A stretch of 64,000 nt of DNA from an uncultured Desulfobulbus sp. (GCF_963664075.1 NZ_OY760916.1:2606001-2670000); one strand, 5' to 3'. Shown: positions 25,956 to 35,609, counted from the first letter of the stretch. Program-made: numbers and translations. The notes: generated from the sequence alone by a model not told the origin.

Positions 25956-26686
25956 TATTGCTCCCTCAGCAGTTGGGCGATATGTTTCACCACGACCGCT
26001 TCATTGCGCCGGGTGAGAATCCCCTGAATATTCATCAGGCAGCCCATGTCACAGCCGGTCACCACCTCTGCCCCGCTTGCCAGAATGTTGTCCACCTTCT
26101 CCTCCAGAATCGCCTCGGAGATATCGTTATACTTCACGGCAAAGGTGCCACCAAAACCACAGCATTTATCCGCGTCTTTCATCTCGATCAATTCCATGTC
26201 CTTAATCCCGGCGAGCAAGGCCCGAGGCTGGCTATCCACCCCCAGAAAACGATTGAGATGGCAGGAGGCATGGTAGGTCACCTTATGGGGATAGCGGGCA
26301 CCAACATCGGTCACGCCCAGGACATCGACCAAAAACTGGGTGTACTCGTAGGTCTTCTTGGCAACACGCAGGGCACGTTTTTGCATCTCCGGATCGCCCT
26401 TAAAGAGCTCGGGATAATGATGCCGAACCATATTGACGCAGGAGCCCGAGGGGGAAACGATGCATTCGGCCTCTTCAAAGCGGTTGATAAATTTGACCGC
26501 CGCCGCTCGGGCCACCTGACGATGACCGGAGTTGAAAGCGGGCTGGCCGCAGCAGGTCTGATCGGTGGGGCAGGACAGCGAGACATTGTGCCGCTCCAAA
26601 ACCTCAACCATTGCCTCGGCAACATCGGGAAAGATGGTGTCGACAATACACTGAACAAATAAGGTAACGTGTGGTGTCTGTTTCAT
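25955..26686 (-). CDS. lutA: Lactate utilization protein A (CCG domains)
   Basis: The 243-residue LutA/LldE-type protein has two cysteine-rich CCG-type domains, marked by TCCGQPAFNSGH in the first half and DKCCGFGGTFAVKY in the second, as in heterodisulfide reductase subunit B and GlcF. The N-terminal FVQCIVDTIFPDV is typical of LutA. It begins 22 bases downstream of the dctM stop, which ties lactate uptake to lactate oxidation. Confidence 0.93.
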   Translation of the reverse strand: MKQTPHVTLFVQCIVDTIFPDVAEAMVEVLERHNVSLSCPTDQTCCGQPAFNSGHRQVARAAAVKFINRFEEAECIVSPSGSCVNMVRHHYPELFKGDPEMQKRALRVAKKTYEYTQFLVDVLGVTDVGARYPHKVTYHASCHLNRFLGVDSQPRALLAGIKDMELIEMKDADKCCGFGGTFAVKYNDISEAILEEKVDNILASGAEVVTGCDMGCLMNIQGILTRRNEAVVVKHIAQLLREQ

Positions 26687-26708
26687 GGTTTCAACAACGT
26701 AAAAATAA

Positions 26709-28028
26709 TCAGGGAATAAGATGAGCCGGCAGATAGGTGATCAGCTGGGGAAAGACAATCAGCAGCACAATCGCTAAAACCTGCAGGCCGACAAAGGGCA
26801 TAACCCCCCGGTAGATATCAACGGTTTCCACACCAGGGGGAGCAATCCCTTTGAGATAAAAAATTGAGTAGGCAAAGGGCGGCGTCAGAAAGGAGATCTG
26901 CAGATTCACCATCACCAGCACCGCAAACCAGACCGGATCAAAGCCAAGTTCGGCCGCAATCGGGGTAATCAGGGGAACGATGATAAAGAGGATGCCCATC
27001 CAGTCGATGAACATACCGCAGAGTACCAGAAGCAGCATAATCGCCGCCAACACGCCCCATTTTCCCACAGGTAACTGCAAAAAGAGCGAGGTGATGACAT
27101 CATCGCCGCCAATGGCCACAAAGACCGTGGAGAAAAAGCTGGCGCCGATGGCAATCATCATGATCATGGCGGTAATGCTCAAGGTCTGTTCGCAAGCATC
27201 TTTTACCACTCGAAAGTTGAGCCGACCATAGGAGGCCGCCAGGACCATACTGGCAACTGCGCCCACGGCAGCGGATTCGGTGACAGCGGCGATACCAAAA
27301 AAGATTGACCCCAGCACGGAGAAGATGATCAATGCTGGCGGAATCACCGAGGTAAAGAGAATCTTAAATTTCTCTTTGGTGCTCATCTGCCGCTCCTCAG
27401 CGGGGAGCGGCGGACCATCTTCGGGACGAAAATAACAACGCACTCCAATATAGATCATGTAGAGCAGGGTCAGCAAAAGTCCTGGTACCAGGGCGCCAAG
27501 AAAAAGCTTGCCCACCGAGATGCGTGCTATGGGGCCGTAGACGATAATCATGACCGAGGGCGGAATAAGAATACCCAGGGTACCACCCGCACAAATCGAG
27601 CCGCAGGCCATGGACTTGTTATATTTCTTGGCCAGCATCACCGGTAGGGCCATCAGGCCGATGGTGATCTCTGAGGCGCCAACCACGCCGGTGGCCGCCG
27701 CAAAGATCGCGGAAATGGCAATGGTAGAAATTCCAAGCCCCCCACGCATCCTGCCCCAAAGGATGTGCATGGCATTAAAGAGGCGCTCTGCCATCCCTGA
27801 TTTCTCCATAAAAACGCCCATGAAGAGAAAGAGCGGTACAGCCAGCAGGGTGTAATTTTTCATCAGCTCAAAGAGCCGGGTGATAAAGAGGTTGTAAATA
27901 TCCCCCCCCATATCAATCGAACCAAAAATCAGGGCCACACCACCCAAGACAAAAGCGGTGGGAAATCCAAGAAAGATTCCCAGGAACAGGGTCACAAACA
28001 TCAACAGCACCATGATTTCGACACTCAT
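26709..28028 (-). CDS. dctM: TRAP transporter large permease
   Basis: The 439-residue, strongly hydrophobic DctM-type protein contains the family segments GFPTAFVLGG, LAVPLFLFMGVFMEKSGMAERLF, GGTLGILIPPSVMIIVYG and the late STVFVAIGG region, consistent with about 12 membrane spans. It is the sodium- or proton-coupled transport subunit working with DctQ and DctP. Its start overlaps the dctQ stop by four bases. The substrate is most likely lactate or a related 2-hydroxy acid, inferred from the adjoining lutABC. Confidence 0.93.
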   Translation of the reverse strand: MSVEIMVLLMFVTLFLGIFLGFPTAFVLGGVALIFGSIDMGGDIYNLFITRLFELMKNYTLLAVPLFLFMGVFMEKSGMAERLFNAMHILWGRMRGGLGISTIAISAIFAAATGVVGASEITIGLMALPVMLAKKYNKSMACGSICAGGTLGILIPPSVMIIVYGPIARISVGKLFLGALVPGLLLTLLYMIYIGVRCYFRPEDGPPLPAEERQMSTKEKFKILFTSVIPPALIIFSVLGSIFFGIAAVTESAAVGAVASMVLAASYGRLNFRVVKDACEQTLSITAMIMMIAIGASFFSTVFVAIGGDDVITSLFLQLPVGKWGVLAAIMLLLVLCGMFIDWMGILFIIVPLITPIAAELGFDPVWFAVLVMVNLQISFLTPPFAYSIFYLKGIAPPGVETVDIYRGVMPFVGLQVLAIVLLIVFPQLITYLPAHLIP

Positions 28029-28540
28029 TTCCCCTCTCCCTGACAGATAAACACGATATTGCGCAACACCTCAGCCACTCCCTGCACAAGCAGCATGCCC
28101 ACAGCCACAGGCATCACTGTTTTAAAGGGATAGAGAATCGGCTGCCAGTATCCCTGCATGGAGCGTTCGCCCACCTCCCAGGAGAACTGCACATAGGGAA
28201 TGAGCGCCCAGAGGATGCCCCCCCATAGAGGAAAAAAGAAGATCAGGTAACAGGCGATGTTGATGTAAGCTCTGGTCTTTTTTGAAAACCGTCCAGAAAA
28301 GATATCAATGCGCACATGCTGTTTGCGCTTAAGGGTCCAGGCCTCGCCCAACATGAAAAAAGTGCCGCCGACCATGTAACTGAGGTCAAAGGACCACTTG
28401 GTGGGGGCGCCGAGTACGTAGCGAGAAAATATCTCATAACTGATCATCGCCGTGAGCACGATAACCAGCCAAATAATCACCTTGGCGAAAAGTTCACTCG
28501 TGGTATCAATGGTTTGGATAATACGGGAAAGAAATTTCAT
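28025..28540 (-). CDS. dctQ: TRAP transporter small permease
   Basis: The 171-residue DctQ-type protein has four predicted membrane spans and the family segment VLGAPTKWSFDLSYMVGGTFFMLGEAWTL, of which the W and the E-A-W residues are typical. It pairs with DctM in the membrane. A 14-base hairpin separates it from dctP. Confidence 0.9.
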   Translation of the reverse strand: MKFLSRIIQTIDTTSELFAKVIIWLVIVLTAMISYEIFSRYVLGAPTKWSFDLSYMVGGTFFMLGEAWTLKRKQHVRIDIFSGRFSKKTRAYINIACYLIFFFPLWGGILWALIPYVQFSWEVGERSMQGYWQPILYPFKTVMPVAVGMLLVQGVAEVLRNIVFICQGEGK

Positions 28541-28574
28541 GGTCTATCCTGCGTGTATGAGCTGCAAACAACAA

Positions 28575-28604
28575 AGGAGCCATTCGGTAGACCGAATGAC
28601 TCCT
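28575..28604 (-). other. Intergenic hairpin between dctP and dctQ
   Basis: AGGAGCCATTCGG and CCGAATGACTCCT form a near-perfect stem-loop (one mismatch, loop of about 4) just downstream of dctP. It lacks a T-tract long enough for efficient termination. Such structures often raise the level of the binding-protein message by protecting its 3' end. Confidence 0.75.
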
Positions 28605-28635
28605 GATATAATCATATCAAAAATATGCGGGGGTA

Positions 28636-29685
28636 TCAGTACGAGGGCGTCATTAAGGCCTTATACTCGTTGTAACCTTTGCGGAATTTCACCTGGGACT
28701 CGTAGACCTTTTTAAAGAAGGGGTCTTTCTCGCCCTTGGCAATCATCAGCTCCTGGGTCTTTTTGGCCAGTTCTTTCTGAATAGCGGGATCAAGATACTG
28801 AATTTTCACCCCCTTCTGCTTGAAAAATTCGATGGCGTCCACATCGGCGCTGGTGCATTTAATCAGCATTTCCAGAATAGTGGCCTGGGCGGCAACATCG
28901 ACGATGGCCTTGAGATCATCGGGCAGCTTCTTCCAGGAGCGTTTATTGATCTTGAGATCAAAGATGGTTGAGGTCTGATGAATACCAGGAACCAGCAGAT
29001 AGTCGGCGATCTCGTAAAAGGCTAGGTCTTTATCCATGGAAGGCACAGAAAACTCTCCTGCATCCAGGGTCTTGCGCTGGATGGCCTCATACACCTCACC
29101 GGCGGGTAACATCATCACCGAGGCACCGGCAGCACTGAGGATCTCTCCCCAGTAGCCAGAGGTACGAAATTTCAGACCTTTAAAATCTTCCATCTTGGTG
29201 ATAGGCTTATTAGACCAGGCCAGATCCTCACTGGGAATAATGCCGCAGGGGATAACGTGCCCGTAGCCAAATTTTTCATAGAGCTCAGCAAACAGTGCTT
29301 TTCCTTCTCCCTCAAACATCCAGGTCAGGTAAGGGATGGGCTCCATACCAAAGGGGATGTAACCAAAAAGCGGCGCAGCGGGCAATTGCCCCACCGAATA
29401 GCTTGGGGAACTGTGGGCTGCGTCAATGGTTCCCATGCGGACACCGTCAGCAACTTCCAGCGCTCCCATCAATATACCAGCGGGGTAGCTTTTGATGGTC
29501 AGGCGGCCATTGCTCATCCGCGTGACTTTCTCGGCAAAAGAGTCGGCTGATTGCTGCAAAATGGTTCCATCAGGCCAGGAGCTGGCCATCTTCCAGACAA
29601 TTTTCTCCCCAGCAAATCCATTGGTACAAAAGAGCAACAGAGCAAGGCAGGCTGGCACTACCAAAAGCATACAACGGCGTTTCAT
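28636..29685 (-). CDS. dctP: TRAP transporter solute-binding protein
   Basis: The ATG at 29685 has a GGGAGACC ribosome site and gives a 349-residue protein with a signal peptide (cleavage near GFA). The mature part starts EKIVWKMASSWPDGT, as in DctP-type receptors. Family positions visible are MLPAGEVYEAIQRKTLDAGE and the conserved Arg in LKFRTSGYWGE that binds the substrate carboxylate. It captures the substrate in the periplasm for DctQM. The ligand is probably lactate or another hydroxy/keto acid, given lutABC downstream. Confidence 0.93.
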   Translation of the reverse strand: MKRRCMLLVVPACLALLLFCTNGFAGEKIVWKMASSWPDGTILQQSADSFAEKVTRMSNGRLTIKSYPAGILMGALEVADGVRMGTIDAAHSSPSYSVGQLPAAPLFGYIPFGMEPIPYLTWMFEGEGKALFAELYEKFGYGHVIPCGIIPSEDLAWSNKPITKMEDFKGLKFRTSGYWGEILSAAGASVMMLPAGEVYEAIQRKTLDAGEFSVPSMDKDLAFYEIADYLLVPGIHQTSTIFDLKINKRSWKKLPDDLKAIVDVAAQATILEMLIKCTSADVDAIEFFKQKGVKIQYLDPAIQKELAKKTQELMIAKGEKDPFFKKVYESQVKFRKGYNEYKALMTPSY

Positions 29686-29978
29686 GGTTGGTCTCCCCAT
29701 GAGCAGAATGAGTTTAAAAGGTCAAATTGAAAAAAAATAGGGGCTATTAAACGTGACTTTACAGAATTGTCAATCACTTTAGGGAGAATACCAGTTTTAC
29801 GGAACTGGCCACTTACAGGCGCTATCAGGTTGCAATGGAGCTTATCCCTCATTATGATCGATCTTGTTGCAGGACGATAACCACAACCATAATCTATGCA
29901 GGCACAAGCAAGTCCCTGTGATGTGCACCCCCCTGAAGCAATACGCTCATCAGGACACATTCAATCAGGAGGAAAAAC

Positions 29979-30545
29979 ATGGACGCCATTGAAATGATCA
30001 AGGAACGCAGAAGCGTTCGAAAATTCAAAGATGAAAAAGTCAACCGCGAAACCATGCGGGAGATTATCGAAATCAGCCGCTGGGCCCCCTCCTGGGCAAA
30101 TTATCAGATTGCCCGCTATACTCTGGTTGATGATGAAGCGACCATTGCCAAACTGGCAAGTGACGGGGTGAAAGGCTTTGTCTACAACATGAAAACGCTG
30201 CAAAATGCTAAAGGAGTTGCTGTGCTGAGTTTTGTCAGAGGAAAGAGCGGAACCTTTGATCAGGCAAAGCGTGATATGGTTAAAGAAGGGTTATCCGAAG
30301 ATAATGCGCCCATCTGGGAAGCCTTTGACGCGGGCATTGCATGCCAAACCTTTTGCCTGGCAGCCCATGCCAATGGAGTGGGTACCTGTATTTTTGGTGT
30401 GATCAACGAGGAATCTATTACCAAAACCATCAACCTGCCTGCCGAAGAAACCGTGGCAGCCCTCATCGTCTATGGTTATGAAGAAGGCGAGCATGTCAAG
30501 CCAACCCCACGCAAAGAGGCTGACGAGATCATGCGCTTTATTTGA
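29979..30545 (+). CDS. Nitroreductase family protein
   Basis: The 188-residue FMN-dependent nitroreductase-like protein has the N-terminal IKERRSVRKFKDEKV FMN-phosphate motif, RWAPSWANYQ, and the C-terminal GVGTCIFGVINEE and ALIVYGYEEGEH. An AGGAGG ribosome site precedes the ATG. The family reduces nitro, quinone or flavin substrates with NAD(P)H; the substrate is not evident. It is divergent from dctP, with about 290 bases between them in which no clear operator was recognised. Confidence 0.9.
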   Translation: MDAIEMIKERRSVRKFKDEKVNRETMREIIEISRWAPSWANYQIARYTLVDDEATIAKLASDGVKGFVYNMKTLQNAKGVAVLSFVRGKSGTFDQAKRDMVKEGLSEDNAPIWEAFDAGIACQTFCLAAHANGVGTCIFGVINEESITKTINLPAEETVAALIVYGYEEGEHVKPTPRKEADEIMRFI

Positions 30546-30566
30546 AAATCCTCAAGGATGCAGCAG

Positions 30567-32423
30567 ATGTCCCAGCCTCCACAAGAGTATCAGGATGAAG
30601 TCTACCTCCACCTGGCAGATCTAGGCTATCGCCAAAGCCGTGCCAGCCTTCCCGGAGCAAGTCTTCTTGCTGTCTTTGCGGCAATAATCTGTGCAGATTT
30701 CACTCATTTTGTCCTGAAAGAGCAGCTGGCACTTCTGGGCTGGCTAGTCTTCATGCTCAGTAGTTACCTGTTGCGCTTTCTGTTGCTGCTCCATCTGCAG
30801 CATGTGCGAAGCCGGCCGCATACGCTCTGGCAGAGGCTCTGGCTTGTGGGCGCCTGGGCCGGGGCCCTGGGCTGGGGCCTGCTGGTCTTTTTTTCTCTGC
30901 CCCAGATCAGCAGCTTGCAACAGACCTGCTTGCTTTTGATTATTGCTGGTATTGGGGCGGGTTCCATCTCGTCACTCTCGCCCTTCCCCACGCTCTTTAC
31001 CGGCTACCTCTTACTGTTGCTCTGCCCCCTTGCCCTGCGCTTTGTTCTTTTAGCTCAGGTCGATTGGCTCTATGGTTTCATGGCCGTCTCGACGATCATG
31101 TATCTCTTTTTTGTGCTCCGCTCCGGCAAAGAGGTCTACCAGGCCCTGGCACGCTCCATCACCATGGGCCTGGAAAATCAGAAGCTCGTTACCCAGCTTG
31201 AGAAGACAGTCGTTGCTGCCAACTCGGCAAACCAGCAAAAGAGTCAGTTTCTCGCCAACATGAGCCATGAAATTCGCACCCCCATGAATGCGATTATTGG
31301 CATGACTCACCTAGCCCTTGAGGAGCCCAGCACCAAAAAACAGCAACATGTTCTCAATACCGTGCAACAGTCAGCCCAAAATCTCTTGGGGATCATTAAT
31401 GACATTCTTGATTTTTCAAAAATTGAGGCGGGACAATTTCAGCTTGATCCCAAACCTTTTGTAATTGAAAAGCTTCTCGCTTCTCTTGGTGAAATCCTTA
31501 CCGTTTCAGCCCAGGAAAAAGGAATCGATTTTACACTGGATCTGGCACCGAACCTGCCGACCACAGTGCGAGGTGACGACCTGCGCATTCACCAGATTCT
31601 TCTCAACCTTGCGGGCAATGCGATAAAATTCACTCCGAAAGGCAAGGTGGCAGTACGGGTGGAACCTGCACAGGACCAGCAGTCTGACGAAAAAATCACA
31701 CTCCACTTCAGTGTGCACGACAGCGGTATCGGCATTGCTCCTGAAAAAATTGAAACCATCTTCGACACCTTTGAACAGGGAGATAACTCCTACACCCGCC
31801 AGTTCGGTGGCACTGGGCTGGGACTCGCCATCAGCAAGCAACTCGCCACCCTCATGGGTGGCCAACTCTGGGCCGAGAGCACGCCTGGTCAGGGTAGCAC
31901 TTTTCATCTCATGCTGGAGCTTGAATGCGTGCAGACACCCCCCCTAGCAGATCTGCCGGTCGAACTGCACAAGGCCCCTCAGAGTACCACCAGAAGCCTC
32001 TCCATTCTCGTGGTCGATGATAACGAGGTCAACCGCGATGTCGCCTCGATGATGCTGGAAAAGGATCACTTGATTCAAACCGCGACCAACGGCTTCGAGG
32101 CGTTGGAGAAGATCAGTAAAATGAACTTCGATCTGATCCTGATGGATGTACAGATGCCCGTCATGGATGGACTCAATGCCACCAGACTCATACGTGAAAT
32201 AGAGCAAGGTGAAACACCCGAAATGGATGTATCCCCTTCCCTCATTGCAGCACTGAGACAGCATTTACCAGGTGGGCATGTCCCCATTATTGCTCTCACC
32301 GCACATGCCACCACCGAAGACCAGGAAAAGTGCCTCGCAGCCGGCATGGACACCTATCTCACCAAACCCATCCATCCAGACAAGCTCAACAGGTGCCTGC
32401 AAGCGCACACCGCCCGCAAGTAA
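30567..32423 (+). CDS. Membrane hybrid histidine kinase with C-terminal receiver
   Basis: The ATG at 30567 has AAGGA at good spacing, better than the ATG at 30558. The 618-residue protein begins with a short cytoplasmic stretch and then about six hydrophobic spans (residues 30-190). A HisKA domain follows with the phospho-acceptor His in MSHEIRTPMNAIIGMTH (about residue 234). The HATPase domain has NLAGNAIKFTPKG, GSGIGI-like DSGIGIAPE and GGTGLGLAISKQL. The receiver at the C-terminus has VVDDNE, the phospho-acceptor in LILMDVQMPVMDG (about 527), ALTAHA and TKPI. No extracytoplasmic sensor domain is seen, so it may sense a membrane signal. No partner regulator adjoins it. Confidence 0.92.
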   Translation: MSQPPQEYQDEVYLHLADLGYRQSRASLPGASLLAVFAAIICADFTHFVLKEQLALLGWLVFMLSSYLLRFLLLLHLQHVRSRPHTLWQRLWLVGAWAGALGWGLLVFFSLPQISSLQQTCLLLIIAGIGAGSISSLSPFPTLFTGYLLLLLCPLALRFVLLAQVDWLYGFMAVSTIMYLFFVLRSGKEVYQALARSITMGLENQKLVTQLEKTVVAANSANQQKSQFLANMSHEIRTPMNAIIGMTHLALEEPSTKKQQHVLNTVQQSAQNLLGIINDILDFSKIEAGQFQLDPKPFVIEKLLASLGEILTVSAQEKGIDFTLDLAPNLPTTVRGDDLRIHQILLNLAGNAIKFTPKGKVAVRVEPAQDQQSDEKITLHFSVHDSGIGIAPEKIETIFDTFEQGDNSYTRQFGGTGLGLAISKQLATLMGGQLWAESTPGQGSTFHLMLELECVQTPPLADLPVELHKAPQSTTRSLSILVVDDNEVNRDVASMMLEKDHLIQTATNGFEALEKISKMNFDLILMDVQMPVMDGLNATRLIREIEQGETPEMDVSPSLIAALRQHLPGGHVPIIALTAHATTEDQEKCLAAGMDTYLTKPIHPDKLNRCLQAHTARK

Positions 32424-32469
32424 TTTCGGATGCCCACTGAAACCTGCAGTTTACGAGGTTTACGCCCTC

Positions 32470-32493
32470 ATTCTCGGGACTTTCCACGAGAAT
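32470..32493 (+). other. Short hairpin between kinase and ABC operon
   Basis: ATTCTCG (32470-32476) pairs with CGAGAAT (32487-32493). No T-tract follows, so termination is doubtful. No TPP riboswitch was recognised in front of the ABC operon. Confidence 0.4.
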
Positions 32494-32571
32494 AACAATA
32501 AAGGGTTTCATCCAAACCTAAAAACTGCTAGATATTCAACTTTCTAATACAGAGCAAACAGATTGCAGGGT

Positions 32572-33315
32572 ATGGCCCCCGCAACAATCTTGGCTCAGGA
32601 AGCCACAGTAACAACTCAGAGAATGTCCCTCGTCTGCGAAAACCTTAGCTTTGCTTATCCTGGCACAGAGCTCCCCATCCTTTCCCAGGTCTCTTTTCGC
32701 TTCGAGCGCCCTGGATTTCATTCCTTTTTTGGCCCTTCCGGAGCTGGAAAGACAACCCTTGCCCAGATCATTACCGGATCGCGACCTCACACCACAGGTG
32801 AGCTCACAACACATGGCATGGAGCGACTCCTGTATTCCCACAACAAGGAACGGTTGCCAGGCTGGTCTTCAGTGGATCATCATCTCGCCAAAGTCATTCC
32901 CTCCCCCTTGCTCTCAGCCAAAGACAGCCTGGTGGAGCGCTTTGGTTTAACCACCTGTATCAATTCACGCTTTGACCAATTATCCATGGGCCAGCAGAAC
33001 CGGGTCAACCTTATCCGTTATCTGCTCCAGGACTGCGAACTGCTCATCATGGATGAAAGTCTGGCTAATGTCGATGAACTGATGCGCGAAACTATCATCC
33101 TCACCCTCAAAGAGATGTTCCCCGCTCGTTACTTCATTTATATCTCCCATAACGCCAGAGAAGTGGCCCGTTTCTGTGATGCGATCCTCGTCTTTGCTGG
33201 CAGCACTCAGGCACGCTCACCGCGCATGGTCCATGGCTGTAATCTGCAGGGCAATACTGCCATTGCCCCAGAAAAACTGGATGCGGTATTATTGGAGATC
33301 ATGAATGCTCGTTAA
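32572..33315 (+). CDS. ABC transporter ATP-binding protein
   Basis: The protein has Walker A GPSGAGKTTL, a signature region QLSMGQQNRVNL in which LSMGQ replaces the usual LSGGQ, and Walker B LLIMDESLANVDE. Its length (about 247 residues from the ATG at 32572, or 230 from the ATG at 32623) fits the SsuB/TauB/ThiZ group that energises uptake of nitrate, sulfonates or pyrimidine precursors. The permease gene starts 11 bases before its stop. The exact start is uncertain. Confidence 0.85.
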   Translation: MAPATILAQEATVTTQRMSLVCENLSFAYPGTELPILSQVSFRFERPGFHSFFGPSGAGKTTLAQIITGSRPHTTGELTTHGMERLLYSHNKERLPGWSSVDHHLAKVIPSPLLSAKDSLVERFGLTTCINSRFDQLSMGQQNRVNLIRYLLQDCELLIMDESLANVDELMRETIILTLKEMFPARYFIYISHNAREVARFCDAILVFAGSTQARSPRMVHGCNLQGNTAIAPEKLDAVLLEIMNAR

Positions 33316-34054
33316 ACGTATCTTCCAATTTTTCCTGCTGTATTTTCTCTTTATCGGCTGCCTGCTGCTTCTGAAGTACTGTCTTCAGCTCTCAAATTAT
33401 GTTATCCCCGGTCCTGCGGGAATGCTGCAGACACTGACGACCGAGTACCGTTCCTACGGCCTTGCTACCCTCAACACCATGTCTATCGCAGTTATCGGGC
33501 AGATCATATCGATTATCCTTGCCTTCACCCTGGGGATCATAGGCCGGCAGTCAACCTGGCTGGGATCTTTTATCAAGGTTGCGGCCTATAATATTCAGGC
33601 ATATCCCATTGTTGCTCTGGCCCCGATTCTTTTTATTCTTTTGGGAGATGGGTTTCTCACCCGCTTACTTATCGCGGCCATGATCTGTTATTTTCCGTTG
33701 TTGCTTTCAGTGCTTGGGATCATGTCGAAGCCGATCGACGATATCGAACACTTTTATCGAGCCACCGGCAGAATGCGCTGGCAGCTTGAGGTAAAAATCC
33801 GCACCTTTGAAAACCTGAGCCAGTTAACCACAGTTATTGCTGGCTCAGCTACTTTAGCCATGGCAGGCACCATTGTCGGCGAGTTTATCGCTGCCAACGC
33901 CGGGATCGGCTACACCATCCGCATAGCCCTCTATCAAAGCGATCTGGCCAAAATACTCATCGCCCTCTTTTTCATTGGGATCACCATCGCTATCTACCAG
34001 GCTTTGTTAGAATTACTGGGAATTGCTCTTCGACACGCCTGGACAGGCAAATAA
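33305..34054 (+). CDS. ABC transporter permease (SsuC/TauC type)
   Basis: The 249-residue integral membrane protein has about six spans and the binding-protein-dependent permease EAA loop around IEHFYRATGRMRWQLEVKIR. The ISIILAFTLGIIG and GSATLAMAGTIVGEFIAANAGIGY segments match the SsuC/TauC/ThiX group. It forms the channel with the ATPase upstream and takes solute from the binding protein downstream. Confidence 0.88.
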   Translation: MLVKRIFQFFLLYFLFIGCLLLLKYCLQLSNYVIPGPAGMLQTLTTEYRSYGLATLNTMSIAVIGQIISIILAFTLGIIGRQSTWLGSFIKVAAYNIQAYPIVALAPILFILLGDGFLTRLLIAAMICYFPLLLSVLGIMSKPIDDIEHFYRATGRMRWQLEVKIRTFENLSQLTTVIAGSATLAMAGTIVGEFIAANAGIGYTIRIALYQSDLAKILIALFFIGITIAIYQALLELLGIALRHAWTGK

Positions 34055-34060
34055 TTGACT

Positions 34061-35044
34061 ATGACTCTACCAAAAATTTTTCATTCGGCTCTGATCATCA
34101 CCCTCTGCACCCTGCTCAACAGTGCAAACAGTTCCGCCGCAGACACCATCAACTACCGCCTCAAATGGTTGCGAAACGTCAGTGTTGTCGGCGGCCTCTA
34201 TGCCGAAAACGAGCAGCTCTTTGCCAAGGCAGGGCTGAATGTTTCCGTGAAACCAGGAGGACCGGAACGGGATGCCATTCGTGAGCTGGAACTGGGACGC
34301 GCCGATTTCGGAGTTGCCTCGGCCGATCAGATACTCAGGGCCCGGGCTAAGGGAGCTCCCATAGTCGTCATCGCCCAGCTCTTTCAAGTCAACCCGCTGC
34401 AATGGGTTTACCGCCCGGAAGGGTTGCAATTACGAAGCCTTGCTGATCTGAGAGGAAAAGTCATTGGTGTGACCTTTGGTGGCAATGATGAGTCTATCAT
34501 GCGCACCCTGCTGGCCGAGGCAAAACTGAACAATTCCCAGGTGCGACTCTTCAGTGTCCGCTACGATTACACCCCCTTTTACCGCAAACGGGTCCAGCTT
34601 TGGCCGGTGTACCGCAATGCCCAAGGGCCGATTATTGCCGCACAACTGGCTCAGGAGGGAGAGAAAACCGCATTTTTCAATCCCGCAAACTTTGGGGTAA
34701 AATTTGTGGCCAACTCTGTGGTCACCCATGAACGCACCCTGCGAGAGCAACCAGAGCTGGTTCAGCAATTTATTGATGCCCTGCTCTCCGGTTGGCAGCA
34801 GGCGCTTGATCCGAAAAATGAAGTCGCAGTGCTGAGCCTTTTGCAGCACTATGAACCAGAAACTCCCCGGGAAATACAGCAGGAGCAATTACAGATTACC
34901 CGAGGCCTAATCCAGCCTGATCCGACCGTTGCCATAGGCACCATAGATCGAGCAGGCTGGGAACAAACCCAGGCAATCATGGTCAATCAGAAATTACTGC
35001 CGCGAAAGATGGATCTGCAGGAGATACTCAAGCCTCTGTTATAA
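34061..35044 (+). CDS. ABC transporter substrate-binding protein (NMT1/SsuA-like)
   Basis: The ATG at 34061 gives a 327-residue protein with a signal peptide (cleavage near SSA). The body follows the NMT1/THI5-like fold: RLKWLRNVSVVGGLYAENE, GLNVSVKPGG, GRADFGVASADQ, LADLRGKVIGVTFGG and AQEGEKTAFFNPANFG. These receptors bind sulfonates, nitrate, or pyrimidine and flavin precursors; the yeast THI5 Cys motif is absent. The ligand cannot be assigned from sequence. It is the last gene of the three-gene importer operon. Confidence 0.85.
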   Translation: MTLPKIFHSALIITLCTLLNSANSSAADTINYRLKWLRNVSVVGGLYAENEQLFAKAGLNVSVKPGGPERDAIRELELGRADFGVASADQILRARAKGAPIVVIAQLFQVNPLQWVYRPEGLQLRSLADLRGKVIGVTFGGNDESIMRTLLAEAKLNNSQVRLFSVRYDYTPFYRKRVQLWPVYRNAQGPIIAAQLAQEGEKTAFFNPANFGVKFVANSVVTHERTLREQPELVQQFIDALLSGWQQALDPKNEVAVLSLLQHYEPETPREIQQEQLQITRGLIQPDPTVAIGTIDRAGWEQTQAIMVNQKLLPRKMDLQEILKPLL

Positions 35045-35609
35045 GTTTGCGTTTTTACCACCTCGAAAATCGTCAAATTACTCGTCCCGCACAGCCATTT
35101 CGGTTGCAGGAGGGGCTTTGCCCGCGACAAACCTGGAAGTGCGCCTGAGCAAAAATTGCACCGCCCCCGGGATGTATTCACTTGCACTTTTGAACTTTTC
35201 TTACTATTATATAATATTTACCAAAGAACATTCCTTTTTTATTGTTCTTATACAATGCCTCGAGTACGACACTTCTAGCTCTGTACTTTCCTAATTTCAA
35301 TGGCAAGCGTGTGCACATGTAAGCATGCACGAAGCCATTCTTTTTGAGAGGCGCCCTTCCTGCTCGTATACACATAAAACGTGTACGCCAGGAATTGAAA
35401 AGCCTCAGCCAATGCATGCGACCTCTTTTTGGGCGTCCTGTGCATGCAACTTTTCTCTGATTTTTTTTCACACAGGCAAATATACATTTGGTCGCTTACC
35501 GACCAACAGCCTAGTCAATCACCTACAGCTCTCAGGCAAAAGCCGACATGAAGGATGTTCGCTCGCGAGCATTTTTTCTCATTTGTCATATCTGAGGGCA
35601 GGAGCATGC
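35045..35609 (+). promoter_or_regulatory. Long leader before the helicase-CSD gene
   Basis: This 565-base stretch holds no convincing gene. Its second half has four GCATGC palindromes (35323, 35414, 35442 and 35604); TGCATGC at 35413 can pair with GCATGCA at 35442, and the last copy touches the start codon. Several T-rich runs (around 35425 and 35461) lie between them. Long structured leaders are usual for cold-inducible helicase and csp genes, so RNA-level control is plausible. Confidence 0.45.

Noticed and set aside
24963..26027. Plus-strand open frame of 354 codons opposite lutB and lutA
   Set aside because: It is the complement of two clearly assigned genes, with no ribosome site or family motif.
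32424..32571. Possible TPP riboswitch before the NMT1-type ABC operon
   Set aside because: No CUGAGA-type core or matching helices were recognised; only a small hairpin is present.
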